A DNA stretch of 24,799 bases from an uncultured Eubacteriales bacterium (GCA_900549405.1 URNZ01000025.1:1-24799); one strand, 5' to 3'; counted from the stretch's first letter, positions 8,663-15,896 are shown. Numbers and translations: made by a program. The notes: generated by a model not told the origin, from the sequence alone.

Positions 8663-9070
8663 TCACAGGATGGTGATGGTCCCCTGGTCCACGTCCAGGG
8701 CGATGTTCATGCCGCTTTTCACGTCGGCGAAGAATTCCGGGTCCACCCGGTGGACCATGGGCATCTCCATGGCCGCCGCCGCCGCCACCAGAACGGTGTC
8801 CGCCTCCTGGACCACAATGGCCGCCGGGCCGTTGTTCCGCATCATCAGCTTATAAAGGCCGTCCAGCTGGACCACAGAGCTGCCCTTGCCCGAGGGCATG
8901 ATGAGCACCTTGCCCACCACCGACTTGCCAAAGGCGTCGTGGTTGCGCTCCTTCACCACGCCGGTCTCCGGCTCCACCAGATAGAAGCAGATGGCGTCTT
9001 TAGACACCAGGGCCGGGGCGCTGTCCACCTTGCCCTTGGTGATCTGACTGCAATGATAGGTCTTGCTCAT
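8663..9070 (-). CDS. AcnX small subunit (DUF126 swivelling domain)
   Basis: This is the small swivelling subunit of a two-part aconitase X enzyme. Characterised bacterial AcnX enzymes are cis-3-hydroxy-L-proline dehydratases, and archaeal ones are mevalonate-5-phosphate dehydratases. The 135-residue length is typical. The conserved Ser-rich loop is PSGKGSS (59-65), where the family's catalytic Ser lies. Its ATG overlaps the large-subunit stop by four bases (ATGA), indicating coupled synthesis of the two chains. The following 89 bases before dctP contain no terminator that I can see. Confidence 0.9.
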   Translation of the reverse strand: MSKTYHCSQITKGKVDSAPALVSKDAICFYLVEPETGVVKERNHDAFGKSVVGKVLIMPSGKGSSVVQLDGLYKLMMRNNGPAAIVVQEADTVLVAAAAAMEMPMVHRVDPEFFADVKSGMNIALDVDQGTITIL

Positions 9071-10284
9071 CTCAGCACCTCCCCGTCGATGGCCGCCTGG
9101 ACCGATTCTTCAATGGGACGAATGATAAACTCGATGTCCCGGATCTCGTTGTAATAGGCGCACTTGGGCGAATCGGTCACGCCCACGCCGTGGTAATAGG
9201 GCTGCCAGCAGGGGGGCACGTCGATGCAGGTGTCCGACACGATGTGGCCGCCGGCGCGCTGGATGATGGCGTTATAGCCCATGCGCTCGGCCAGCTCCTT
9301 GGTCAGGGAGCTCACCAGCAGCCACACCGGCACCTTGAACTTCTTCCCCTCGCACACTCGGGCGATGGTGGCCACCTGGTTGATGGTGATGTGGGGGCAG
9401 CCGAACATGGCAAAGTCGATCTTCTTGGGCTCCCGGCACAGACGGGCACGGGTCTCGGCCAGGTCCTTGTCGGTGATGACGATGGTCTCCTTGATCTTCT
9501 TGCCGCCGATGGCCGCCTCCAGGGTGGGGGCCTCGGGGGTGATGCCCTCGATGTGATACATGGACACACAGCCCGAGGTGTTCAGCTGGGCACCGAAGTT
9601 CATAAAGCCCTCGGGGGTGGGCCGCTTTTTGATGCCCCGGAACACGGGGACCTCCAGGCCCTTATATTTCTCCGGGTAGCACCAGCCCAGGATCTGATAG
9701 TCAAAGTCGGTCTCCACCTTGGCCTGCACGTCCACCACGATCTCCGCCTTGCGGTTCTCGTCCAGCAGCAGTCCATAGCGGGGGACCACGCCGGTGATGG
9801 CGGCGCACAGCGCGCTGTTAGAGCCCTCCCGGTTGGTCCGGGCCCCGATGACCGAGTTCACGTAGGGCGTCGCGCTGGACTCGGAAAAGGCGATCACCTC
9901 GCCAAAGGCGGGCACGTTCTGCTGCAAGTAGGGGGTGCAGTCAAAGGTCAGTTGCGCACCCAGCTTGCGATAGGCCTCGTTGGTGGCGCTGACGATCTCC
10001 TTGCCCGCCTTGGGGATCTCGAAGAGATGGTCGTTGAGATATTTCAGGTTGATGCTGGGGTTCACCGTGGGGGGGATGATGCACTTGGCTCCCTTGGAGA
10101 GCATCTTCTCCGCAAACCACAGGTCCGCGTCCTGGGCGCTCAGGGCCACGTGGGTCCTGGTGATGGGAACGAACCGGTCCGCGTCAAAGGCGTTGCCGAT
10201 TGCCAACTGGATCTCCAGGGCATAGGCCATGCCCTCGCCATATTTCCCCGCCAGAATGTCTTTCTCATAACTCGTTAATTCCAT
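9067..10284 (-). CDS. AcnX large subunit (DUF521), hydroxy-acid dehydratase
   Basis: This is the catalytic large subunit of aconitase X, about 405 residues. Family motifs are the N-terminal ELTSYEKDILAGKYG, SVIGARTNREGSNS near 144-157, FGCPHITINQ (Cys296), and DTCIDVPPCW (Cys353 and Cys359), which supply the iron-sulfur ligands in AcnX enzymes. It would dehydrate a hydroxy acid. cis-3-Hydroxyproline is the best-known bacterial substrate, but nothing else here points to proline metabolism, so the substrate stays open. A GTG at 10293 lies inside the GAGGTG ribosome site, so the ATG at 10284 is taken as start. It is the first gene of the operon, with a leader of about 78 bases from the promoter at 10369-10398. 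Confidence 0.9.
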   Translation of the reverse strand: MELTSYEKDILAGKYGEGMAYALEIQLAIGNAFDADRFVPITRTHVALSAQDADLWFAEKMLSKGAKCIIPPTVNPSINLKYLNDHLFEIPKAGKEIVSATNEAYRKLGAQLTFDCTPYLQQNVPAFGEVIAFSESSATPYVNSVIGARTNREGSNSALCAAITGVVPRYGLLLDENRKAEIVVDVQAKVETDFDYQILGWCYPEKYKGLEVPVFRGIKKRPTPEGFMNFGAQLNTSGCVSMYHIEGITPEAPTLEAAIGGKKIKETIVITDKDLAETRARLCREPKKIDFAMFGCPHITINQVATIARVCEGKKFKVPVWLLVSSLTKELAERMGYNAIIQRAGGHIVSDTCIDVPPCWQPYYHGVGVTDSPKCAYYNEIRDIEFIIRPIEESVQAAIDGEVLR

Positions 10285-10346
10285 CCGCCACACCTCTCAT
10301 GTCTGAAATAATTTGTCAGCAGTATTCAATGTTCAGTTCGTTTCAC

Positions 10347-10356
10347 TTGTATACTA
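10347..10356. promoter_or_regulatory. Candidate GntR/FCD operator at the acnX start site
   Basis: TTGTATACTA lies about 6-15 bases downstream of the predicted acnX transcription start. Related TTGTATRC sites occur at 10468-10477 (minus orientation), 10548-10557 and 10788-10801. FCD-type GntR regulators usually bind such short palindromes, and the position suits a repressor. Confidence 0.5.
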
Positions 10357-10368
10357 CCTATGGCCAAG

Positions 10369-10398
10369 ATTATATACGTAAGGTTTGAAATATGTCAA
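10369..10398 (-). promoter_or_regulatory. Consensus sigma-A promoter of the acnX-TRAP-larA-like operon
   Basis: On the minus strand a perfect TTGACA (10398-10393) is followed after 18 bases by a perfect TATAAT (10374-10369). This is the strongest promoter match in the window. An intrinsically strong promoter with an operator just downstream suggests control by repression. Confidence 0.8.
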
Positions 10399-10467
10399 TT
10401 CTATTTTGAAACCCCTGTATTATCCCCACTTTATTTTGCACAAATATTTCATTTTGTGAAAATCGAA

Positions 10468-10477
10468 GCATACAAGT
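10468..10477. promoter_or_regulatory. Candidate GntR/FCD operator, distal site
   Basis: GCATACAAGT reads ACTTGTATGC on the minus strand, so it contains TTGTATGC, the same core as at 10788-10801. It lies about 70 bases upstream of the acnX -35 box. Together with 10548-10557 it could support looping; this is inference. Confidence 0.35.
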
Positions 10478-10547
10478 TATTTCTTTTTCGGGAAATTATC
10501 GTTTTTCAAAACCTTTTTTCCCCCTCCTTTCACCACATGTATCGCAG

Positions 10548-10557
10548 TTGTATACGA
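10548..10557. promoter_or_regulatory. Candidate GntR/FCD operator, middle of the divergent region
   Basis: TTGTATACGA shares the TTGTATAC core with 10347-10356. The surrounding region (10300-10700) is AT-rich and carries no gene. It also contains a TATAAT at 10595-10600 without a good -35, and a small palindrome, GTGAATTTCAC, at 10605-10615. Confidence 0.4.
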
Positions 10558-10707
10558 TTTACCAGTTCGTGGCCCCTCTCAGGCTTTTACCCGCTATAAT
10601 TTTAGTGAATTTCACAATTTCTTAATATTTTAAAGTTCCAGCCTGTTTCCGTCTCTATGCGGCCCATCCCGGCCGGGAAATTCTACGCCTGTTTTTCTGA
10701 ATAGCGG

Positions 10708-10735
10708 TTGACTTTTCCTATTTTCTCTTCATAAT
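10708..10735 (+). promoter_or_regulatory. Sigma-A promoter of the GntR/FCD regulator
   Basis: TTGACT (10708-10713) is followed after 16 bases by CATAAT (10730-10735). The predicted start lies near 10742, upstream of the palindrome at 10788-10801 and of the ATG at 10830. Confidence 0.65.
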
Positions 10736-10787
10736 GGAGGGTGAAGAGGAGCGATCCCCACCCCGCTGCATTCTGCCATTCCGTTGT

Positions 10788-10801
10788 GGTTGTATGCAAC
10801 C
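10788..10801. promoter_or_regulatory. Candidate autoregulatory operator
   Basis: GGTTGTATGCAACC has perfect arms (GGTTG/CAACC) and the same TTGTATRC core as the sites near the acnX promoter. It lies in the leader of the regulator's own gene, where binding would block elongation and so give autorepression. Confidence 0.5.
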
Positions 10802-10829
10802 TGTTTGTTGTTATGAAGGAGAAACGACC

Positions 10830-11528
10830 ATGATCCAAAAAGAACGAAACCGCGCCGGACGCTCCGGCACGCTGATGAAATCCGTCTACCACTCTTTAAA
10901 AGAGGATATCTGCAACGGCGTCATCAAAACCGGCGAGCTGCTCAGCGAGGCCCAGCTGGCCGAGCGGCTCAGCGTCAGCCGCACCCCCGTGCGGGAGGCC
11001 CTGGCCGCCCTGGAGAACGAGGGCCTGGTGGACATCCGCCGGGGCATCGGGGCCAGCGTCAAGCCCATCACCGCCGGTGACCTGCTTCATATTTACGAGC
11101 TGCGGAAGGTATTAGAACCCATGGCCGCCAAAACCGCCGTATACCACTTAACAAATGCCGAGCTGGAGCACAGCCGCAAGCAGTTCCTCTCCTTATTAAA
11201 GCTGCGGGAGTCCCCCCAGGTCCAGGTGGCCCGCTATGCCGACGTGGACTGGCGCTTCCACATGCTCATCGTCCACCGCAGCGAAAACGACTATATCGAG
11301 CGGATGATGAATCTCATCATCCCCAACGTCCGCCGCATCCAGGCCATGTCCTATCGCCCGGAGGAGCCCGCCGAGAGCCAGAGCCTGGTCCTGGAGGACA
11401 GCGTCCAGCGGCACATCCAGCTTATCAATATATTAAAAGAGAAGGACGTGCCCAAGATCCAAAAGGAGCTGATCTCCCACCTGGACTGGTCCCTGGCCCA
11501 CTTTCTCGCCTCCTCCCCCCTGCTGTAA
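10830..11528 (+). CDS. GntR-family transcriptional regulator with FCD ligand domain
   Basis: This is a DNA-binding regulator of 232 residues in the FadR/FCD subgroup. The N-terminal winged helix-turn-helix spans about 15-78, with LSEAQLAERLSVSRTPVREAL (38-58) as the recognition region. The C-terminal FCD domain (about 84-220) keeps the metal ligands: Asp140 and His144 (DVDWRFH), His195 and His217. FCD domains commonly bind a carboxylate through that metal, which fits a regulator of a carboxylate-uptake operon. AAGGAGA at 10816-10822 fixes the ATG at 10830; the longer frame from 10734 crosses the promoter. It is divergent from the acnX operon and upstream of the urocanase-like gene. It may regulate either or both. 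Confidence 0.9.
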   Translation: MIQKERNRAGRSGTLMKSVYHSLKEDICNGVIKTGELLSEAQLAERLSVSRTPVREALAALENEGLVDIRRGIGASVKPITAGDLLHIYELRKVLEPMAAKTAVYHLTNAELEHSRKQFLSLLKLRESPQVQVARYADVDWRFHMLIVHRSENDYIERMMNLIIPNVRRIQAMSYRPEEPAESQSLVLEDSVQRHIQLINILKEKDVPKIQKELISHLDWSLAHFLASSPLL

Positions 11529-11605
11529 CGGGCCGCCCCCGGTCTTCTCCGGCAAAAAACGGAATATTCTGTCACGTTCTTCCTGTTTTGTCTCTCCCCA
11601 CAAAA

Positions 11606-11625
11606 GATTTTCTGAAAATCGACGA
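11606..11625. promoter_or_regulatory. Inverted repeat joined to ATCGACGA box
   Basis: GATTTTC-T-GAAAATC is a perfect 15-base inverted repeat (11606-11620). Its right arm runs into the first ATCGACGA box (11618-11625). It is placed after the regulator gene and upstream of the urocanase-like gene. Confidence 0.35.
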
Positions 11626-11714
11626 TAAAAAGTGGATTATCGACGAAAAAAGCTGTAAGAAAAAATGGAGATGGCAAATTTATCGATGGTCTATCGACAG
11701 TTGGCTGGTATGAT
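11618..11714 (+). promoter_or_regulatory. Phased ATCGAYRR boxes and extended -10 of the urocanase-like gene
   Basis: Four boxes in direct orientation occur: ATCGACGA (11618-11625), ATCGACGA (11639-11646), ATCGATGG (11682-11689) and ATCGACAG (11693-11700). Their spacings are 21, 43 and 11 bases, close to whole helical turns. A TGG-TATGAT extended -10 element lies at 11706-11714, with no recognisable -35; the last two boxes fall where a -35 would be. This looks like an activator-dependent promoter. The activator is unknown. The 96-base leader that follows shows nothing further except the ribosome site. Confidence 0.5.
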
Positions 11715-11810
11715 AAACGCGTACTTGAAAGCTACGAACCCCCGACAGTCAATAAACCCTGACAAACAAAAACGCTATTAAAATTTTTGCTTGAATGGAG
11801 GAAAATAGTT

Positions 11811-13583
11811 ATGTCTCAGAATGGTGGTAACATGTTCCCCGCCAAGGCGGAGAAGCCCGAGGTCCTGTATGAAGTAAAGGCCCAGCGCGGTGGCTTTGAC
11901 AAGCCCGACACCCTTCGCTGTAAGGGTTGGAAGCAGGAGACCATCCTGCGGATGCTGGAGAACAACATGGAGAACGCCGAGATCCCCGAGATGCTGGTCA
12001 TCTACGGCGGCAACGGCAAGTGCGCCCGTAACTGGGAGTCTTACTACGCCATCATCGAGTCTCTGAAGAACCTGGAGAACGACGAGACTCTGGTCATCCA
12101 GTCCGGTATGCCCGTGGCCGTGTTCAAGACCCACAACCTGGCCCCCCGCGTTGTGATGGCCACCACCAACATCATGAAGGCCACCTGGGAGCGGTTCTAT
12201 GACCTGCAGGACAAGAACCTGACCATCTTTGCCCAGTACACCGCCGCTCCTTGGGAGTACATCGGCACCCAGGGCGTTATCGAGGGTACCTTCGAGACTC
12301 TGTCCGCCATCGTCCTGAAGAAGGGCTGGGACAACGATATGCACGGCAAGATCTTCCTGACCGCTGGCGCCGGCGGCATGGGCGGCAACCAGACCTGGGC
12401 CGGCAAGATGCACGGCGCCGTGGTCATCCTGGCCGACGCTGACGAGCGCGTCATCGACCGCCGTATCTCCAAGGACTACATGGACATGAAGGTCCACTCC
12501 CTGGACGAGGCCTGGAAGATCGCTCAGGAGCACGTGGCCAAGGACGAGCCCATCTCCATCGGCGTGGTCGGCAACGCCGCCGACATCTACGAGGAGGCCC
12601 TGTCCAAGAACTATCTGCCCGCCGTGGTCACCGAGATGTGCCCCTGCCACGACCCCATCTCCTACATCCCCTCCGGCTACACCGGCGAGCAGGCTGATAT
12701 CTACCGCGGCGAGCACCGCGAGCAGTATCTGCACGACGCCCGTGAGACCATGAAGCGCCAGCTGCGCGCCATGATCGAGTTCAAGAAGCGCGGCGTCGAG
12801 GCCTTTGAGTATGGCACCAGCATCCGCAAGGAGTGCATGGACGCCGGTATGCCCGAGGCCGAGGCCAAGCAGATCGAGGGCTTTGTGGCCGGTTACATCC
12901 GTCCCCTGTTCTGCGAGGGCCGTGGTCCCTTCCGCTGGACCTGCATCTCCGGCGATCCCGCCGACCTGGCTCGTCTGGACGACCTGGCTCTGGAGATCTG
13001 CAAGGGCGATCACCTGGTGGAGCGGTGGATCGGTCTGGCCCGCAAGTGCCTGCCCATCGAGGCTCTGCCCGCCCGTATCTGCTACATGGGCTTTGGCGAG
13101 CGCAAGCGCTTCGGTCTGGCCGTGAACGACCTGATCAAGAAGGGCGAGATCAAGGGCCCCGTGGCCTTCTCCCGCGACAACCTGGACTCCGGCTCCATCG
13201 TGAACCCCACCTTCGAGTCTGAGAACATGCCCGACGGCGGCGACTACATCTCCGATTGGCCCATGCTGAACGGTCTGCTGGACTGCGCTGCCATGTGCGA
13301 CCTGATCGCCATCCAGGCCAACTACTCCATGGGCGAGGCCGTGCACACCGGCGTTACCATGATCGCCGACGGCACTGAGGAGGCCGACTTCCGTCTGGCC
13401 GCCTGCATGACCACCGACTCCGGCATCGGCGTGGTGCGTCACGCTCAGGCTGGTTACCAGATCGCCAAGGACGTCTGCAACGGCAAGGGCAAGATCGCCG
13501 GCGGCGAGAGCATCAAGATCCCCCTGTGGTGGGAGCCCGCCGACAAGGTCACCTTCGGTCCCGAGGGCCGCTTCGTCCGGTAA
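11811..13583 (+). CDS. Urocanate hydratase family protein, divergent active site
   Basis: This 590-residue protein is clearly in the urocanase family, whose enzymes use tightly bound NAD+ to hydrate urocanate in histidine breakdown. Conserved regions are GGNGKCARNWES (66-77), IGTQGVIEGTFET (151-163), the NAD-binding LTAGAGGMGG (183-192), FVAGYIRPLFCEGRGPFRW (358-376, active-site-region Cys368) and ALPARIC (418-424). The canonical HHGGGVGMG motif is absent: the equivalent stretch reads IQANYSMGE (501-509). TAGSW is TAAPW, and FDYGNNIR is FEYGTSIR. A relative acting on another imidazole or imidazole-like acid is therefore more likely than HutU itself. Codons favour CGC/CGT and AAG, suggesting high expression. 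GGAGGA at 11797-11802 sets the start. No histidine ammonia-lyase gene is nearby. Confidence 0.85.
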   Translation: MSQNGGNMFPAKAEKPEVLYEVKAQRGGFDKPDTLRCKGWKQETILRMLENNMENAEIPEMLVIYGGNGKCARNWESYYAIIESLKNLENDETLVIQSGMPVAVFKTHNLAPRVVMATTNIMKATWERFYDLQDKNLTIFAQYTAAPWEYIGTQGVIEGTFETLSAIVLKKGWDNDMHGKIFLTAGAGGMGGNQTWAGKMHGAVVILADADERVIDRRISKDYMDMKVHSLDEAWKIAQEHVAKDEPISIGVVGNAADIYEEALSKNYLPAVVTEMCPCHDPISYIPSGYTGEQADIYRGEHREQYLHDARETMKRQLRAMIEFKKRGVEAFEYGTSIRKECMDAGMPEAEAKQIEGFVAGYIRPLFCEGRGPFRWTCISGDPADLARLDDLALEICKGDHLVERWIGLARKCLPIEALPARICYMGFGERKRFGLAVNDLIKKGEIKGPVAFSRDNLDSGSIVNPTFESENMPDGGDYISDWPMLNGLLDCAAMCDLIAIQANYSMGEAVHTGVTMIADGTEEADFRLAACMTTDSGIGVVRHAQAGYQIAKDVCNGKGKIAGGESIKIPLWWEPADKVTFGPEGRFVR

Positions 13584-13625
13584 TTCAGTCAGTCTTATTC
13601 ATAAGTTCCTTCATAATAACAGCGG

Positions 13626-13657
13626 AAAGGGCGGGCGTATTTCACGCCCCGCCCTTT
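13626..13657 (+). terminator. Terminator or attenuator between the urocanase-like and HutI-like genes
   Basis: AAAGGGCGGGCGT (13626-13638) pairs with ACGCCCCGCCCTTT (13644-13657) with one bulged C, followed by a short T-run. It could lower expression of the second gene relative to the first, which agrees with the stronger codon bias of the first. Confidence 0.65.
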
Positions 13658-13692
13658 TCGCCCTACCTGAACCATCACGGAGGGAAAGCCAT

Positions 13693-14970
13693 ATGATCAA
13701 AGAAGAAAAGCCCGTCACCAAGCTGCTCATTGAAAACGCCAAGCAGATCCTGACCATGCAGGGGGAGAGCAACCACGACGTGGGGATGCTGGAGGGCGGC
13801 TCCATCTATATCGAGGGCAACCTCATCAAGGCCATCGGCCCCAAGGCCGACGTGGACAAGTATGTGGAGGGCATCGAGGACGTCCAGCACATCAACGCCC
13901 AGGGCAAGGTCATCTGCCCGGGCTTTATCGACTGCCACACCCACGTGGTGTTCGGCGGCTCCCGGGTGGCGGAATATGCCATCAAGCTCACCGACCCCCG
14001 GCCCGAGACCCTGGCCAAGTTCGGCATCCCCACCGGCATCTATGCCTCCGTCAACATGACCCGAGACGTGCCCGTGGAGGAGCTGGCCGCCCGCACCGAG
14101 CGCCGGATGCGGAACATGGTGGTCACCGGCACCACCACCATCGAGAGCAAGAGCGGCTATGGCTTCACCCTGCCCTCTGAGATGAAGATGCTGGAGGTCA
14201 ACCGTCTGCTCAGCGCCACCCTGCCCCTGGACATCGTGCCCACCTTCTTGGGCGCCCACGGCTGGGAGGAGGGCAAGTCCAAGGAGTGGTACATCGATCA
14301 CCTGTGCCAGGACATGATCCCCCAGGTGGCGGCCTTCCACATGGCCTCCTTCAACGACGTGTGGGTGGACGAGGGCCACTTCACCGCCGCCGACGCGGAG
14401 AAGATCCTCTCCTGTGGCCGGGACCACGGCCTGATCCCCTCCATCCACACCGACGCCTATTCCGACATCGGCGGCTCCACCCTGGCTGCCGAGATGAAGA
14501 TGGCCAACGCCGGTCACCTGAACTACACCCCCCTGGAGGTGCTGCCCAAGCTGCGGGACGCCGGTGTGGTGGGCGTCATCCTGCCCGGCACCGACTTTGC
14601 CGTGCAGCACCCCCGCCCCGTCCGCGCCCGGCCCATGCTGGACTGCGGCATGACCCTGGCCCTGGCCACCAACTGTAACCCCGGCTGCTGGATGGAGTCC
14701 ATGCAGATGGTGCTGGTGCTGGCCTGCCGTCTCCACGGCTTCTCCCCCGCCGAGGCCTTCCGGGCAGCGACTTACGGCTCCGCCAAAGCGCTGACCCTTA
14801 CGGATCGCGGCGTGCTGGACGTGGACAAGGTGGCCGACCTGCTGATCCTGGACGTGGACACCTTCGAGGACGTGGTCTATAAGTTTGGCCGCAACCATGT
14901 TGAAACCGTCATCAAGGGCGGCAAGGTCGTTGCCCGGGACGGGCGCATCCTCCAGCAGGAGCAGGAGTAA
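13693..14970 (+). CDS. Imidazolonepropionase-family amidohydrolase, altered catalytic residues
   Basis: This 425-residue amidohydrolase resembles HutI, which opens the imidazolone ring made by urocanase. It keeps GFIDCHTHVVFGGSR (77-91; metal His82 and His84), KSGYGF (153-158), LGAHG (186-190), His252 and AGHL (His275). Two key positions differ. The catalytic Glu of HADE is replaced: here the stretch is HTDA (Ala255). The metal-binding Asp of ATDFNPG is Asn327 (ATNCNPG). So metal use and chemistry may differ from HutI, which argues for a non-canonical ring substrate made by the preceding urocanase-like enzyme. GGAGGGA at 13679-13685 precedes the ATG. It is 109 bases after the urocanase-like gene and ends at a strong terminator. 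Confidence 0.85.
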   Translation: MIKEEKPVTKLLIENAKQILTMQGESNHDVGMLEGGSIYIEGNLIKAIGPKADVDKYVEGIEDVQHINAQGKVICPGFIDCHTHVVFGGSRVAEYAIKLTDPRPETLAKFGIPTGIYASVNMTRDVPVEELAARTERRMRNMVVTGTTTIESKSGYGFTLPSEMKMLEVNRLLSATLPLDIVPTFLGAHGWEEGKSKEWYIDHLCQDMIPQVAAFHMASFNDVWVDEGHFTAADAEKILSCGRDHGLIPSIHTDAYSDIGGSTLAAEMKMANAGHLNYTPLEVLPKLRDAGVVGVILPGTDFAVQHPRPVRARPMLDCGMTLALATNCNPGCWMESMQMVLVLACRLHGFSPAEAFRAATYGSAKALTLTDRGVLDVDKVADLLILDVDTFEDVVYKFGRNHVETVIKGGKVVARDGRILQQEQE

Positions 14971-14997
14971 GTCCCCGTTTTCCCATTTCATCTTTCG

Positions 14998-15033
14998 CAC
15001 CGTGGATGGCTCTGCCGTCCACGGTGTTTTTTT
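14998..15033 (+). terminator. Intrinsic terminator after the HutI-like gene
   Basis: CACCGTGGATGGC (14998-15010) pairs with GCCGTCCACGGTG (15014-15026) through one T-G wobble, and seven T residues follow (15027-15033). Confidence 0.9.
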
Positions 15034-15055
15034 GCCCGGGAAAAAGCCGCCGCCA

Positions 15056-15084
15056 TTGCTTTTTCTCCCGGGAGCGGCTATAAT
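15056..15084 (+). promoter_or_regulatory. Sigma-A promoter of the signal peptidase gene
   Basis: TTGCTT (15056-15061) is followed after 17 bases by TATAAT (15079-15084), 60 bases before the TTG start of the gene. Confidence 0.75.
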
Positions 15085-15144
15085 AAATCGTAATTTCTAA
15101 AAACACGCCGGGCGCGCCCGGCTTTCGGCAAGGAGGTCCTTTTT

Positions 15145-15732
15145 TTGGCGGAAGAGATCCATGCCAGCGCCCAGGACAAACCGGAGGAGGTCAAGCTCCC
15201 CGGGGCCGACCTGTTCGACTGGCTCCAGATGGTCATGGGCTGCATCCTGGCGGCGGTGCTGCTGTTCAACTGCTTCGCCCGGCTGACCCAGGTGGACGGC
15301 GAGTCCATGACCAACACCCTTCAGGACGGGGAGATGATGCTGGTCTGGTCCCTGGGCTATCACCCCAAAGCGGGGGATATCGTCGTCGTGAACAAAAAGA
15401 CGGCCACGTTTCTGGATGACCGGGCCATCGTCAAGCGGGTCATCGCCGTGGGCGGCCAGTCTGTGGACATCGACTACGCCAGCGGCACGGTGTACGTGGA
15501 CGGCTCCCCCCTGGACGAGCCCTATATCAAAGAGACCATGTACTTCCCCGCCAGCTATACCATGAGCCAGACCCACTGGGACGTGCCCCAGGGCCAGCTG
15601 TTCCTCATGGGCGACAACCGCAACGGCTCCACCGACAGCCGGGACGAGCGCTTAGGGCCGGTTGACGAGGGCTATGTCCTTGGCCGCGCCGTCCTGGCCC
15701 TGTGGCCCCTGAGCAAGGCGGGGGTGCTGTAA
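15145..15732 (+). CDS. lepB: Signal peptidase I (S26A)
   Basis: This membrane-bound Ser/Lys protease removes signal peptides from exported proteins. Its 195 residues show one N-terminal transmembrane helix (about 29-45), then box B GESMTNTL with nucleophile Ser54, and box D RAIVKRVIAVGG with general base Lys97. Box E is MGDNRNGSTDSRD near 155-167. The start is a TTG at 15145, set by AAGGAGGTCC at about 15130-15139; no in-frame ATG lies nearby and translation from the TTG keeps the usual cytosolic tail. It has its own promoter and is followed by two hairpins, so it is probably a single-gene unit. Confidence 0.92.
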   Translation: MAEEIHASAQDKPEEVKLPGADLFDWLQMVMGCILAAVLLFNCFARLTQVDGESMTNTLQDGEMMLVWSLGYHPKAGDIVVVNKKTATFLDDRAIVKRVIAVGGQSVDIDYASGTVYVDGSPLDEPYIKETMYFPASYTMSQTHWDVPQGQLFLMGDNRNGSTDSRDERLGPVDEGYVLGRAVLALWPLSKAGVL

Positions 15733-15742
15733 CGGCGAGGGT

Positions 15743-15768
15743 GCGGGCGGACACAGAGGTCCGCCCGC
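15743..15768. terminator. Hairpin downstream of the signal peptidase gene
   Basis: GCGGGCGGAC (15743-15752) and GTCCGCCCGC (15759-15768) form a perfect 10-base stem with a 6-base loop but no T-run. It probably protects the 3' end or assists the next terminator. Confidence 0.5.
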
Positions 15769-15798
15769 GATGACCACCGTACCCACGATACTCACACC

Positions 15799-15825
15799 AG
15801 TCAGCCCCTCCCGGGCTGACTTTTT
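15799..15825 (+). terminator. Intrinsic terminator of the signal peptidase transcript
   Basis: AGTCAGCCC (15799-15807) pairs with GGGCTGACT (15813-15821), followed by a run of five T (15821-15825). Confidence 0.85.
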
Positions 15826-15834
15826 ATTTTCCTC

Positions 15835-15864
15835 TTGACAGCCACGGGGCGGATGTGGTATCCT
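15835..15864 (+). promoter_or_regulatory. Sigma-A promoter of the DUF3793-flavodoxin region
   Basis: TTGACA (15835-15840) is followed after 18 bases by TATCCT (15859-15864). The predicted start (about 15871) falls immediately before the palindrome at 15874-15889. Confidence 0.65.
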
Positions 15865-15873
15865 CATGCAGTA

Positions 15874-15889
15874 GTTAGCGTTAGCTAAC
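15874..15889. promoter_or_regulatory. Candidate DtxR-like operator 1
   Basis: GTTAGC, then the perfect palindrome GTTAGCTAAC (15880-15889), lie at the predicted transcription start. The GTTAG/CTAAC arms resemble the binding sites of DtxR/IdeR-type metal regulators. Control by iron would fit the flavodoxin downstream; the regulator is not in the window. Confidence 0.5.
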
Positions 15890-15896
15890 TTTCTGG

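Noticed and set aside
11529..11560. Possible terminator after the GntR/FCD gene
   Set aside because: Only a poor GC stem with an A-rich, not T-rich, tail on the plus strand.
11778..13442. 554-residue open frame on the minus strand opposite the urocanase-like gene
   Set aside because: It is a composition shadow in GC-rich DNA: His/Val/Gly-rich, no family features, and the plus strand has a clear conserved protein with ribosome site.
11811..14970. Straight annotation as the canonical hut pathway
   Set aside because: Key residues of both enzymes differ and other hut genes are absent, so the family names are used without asserting the histidine route.
13675..15000. 441-residue open frame on the minus strand opposite the HutI-like gene
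   Set aside because: Low-complexity shadow; no ribosome site or motifs.
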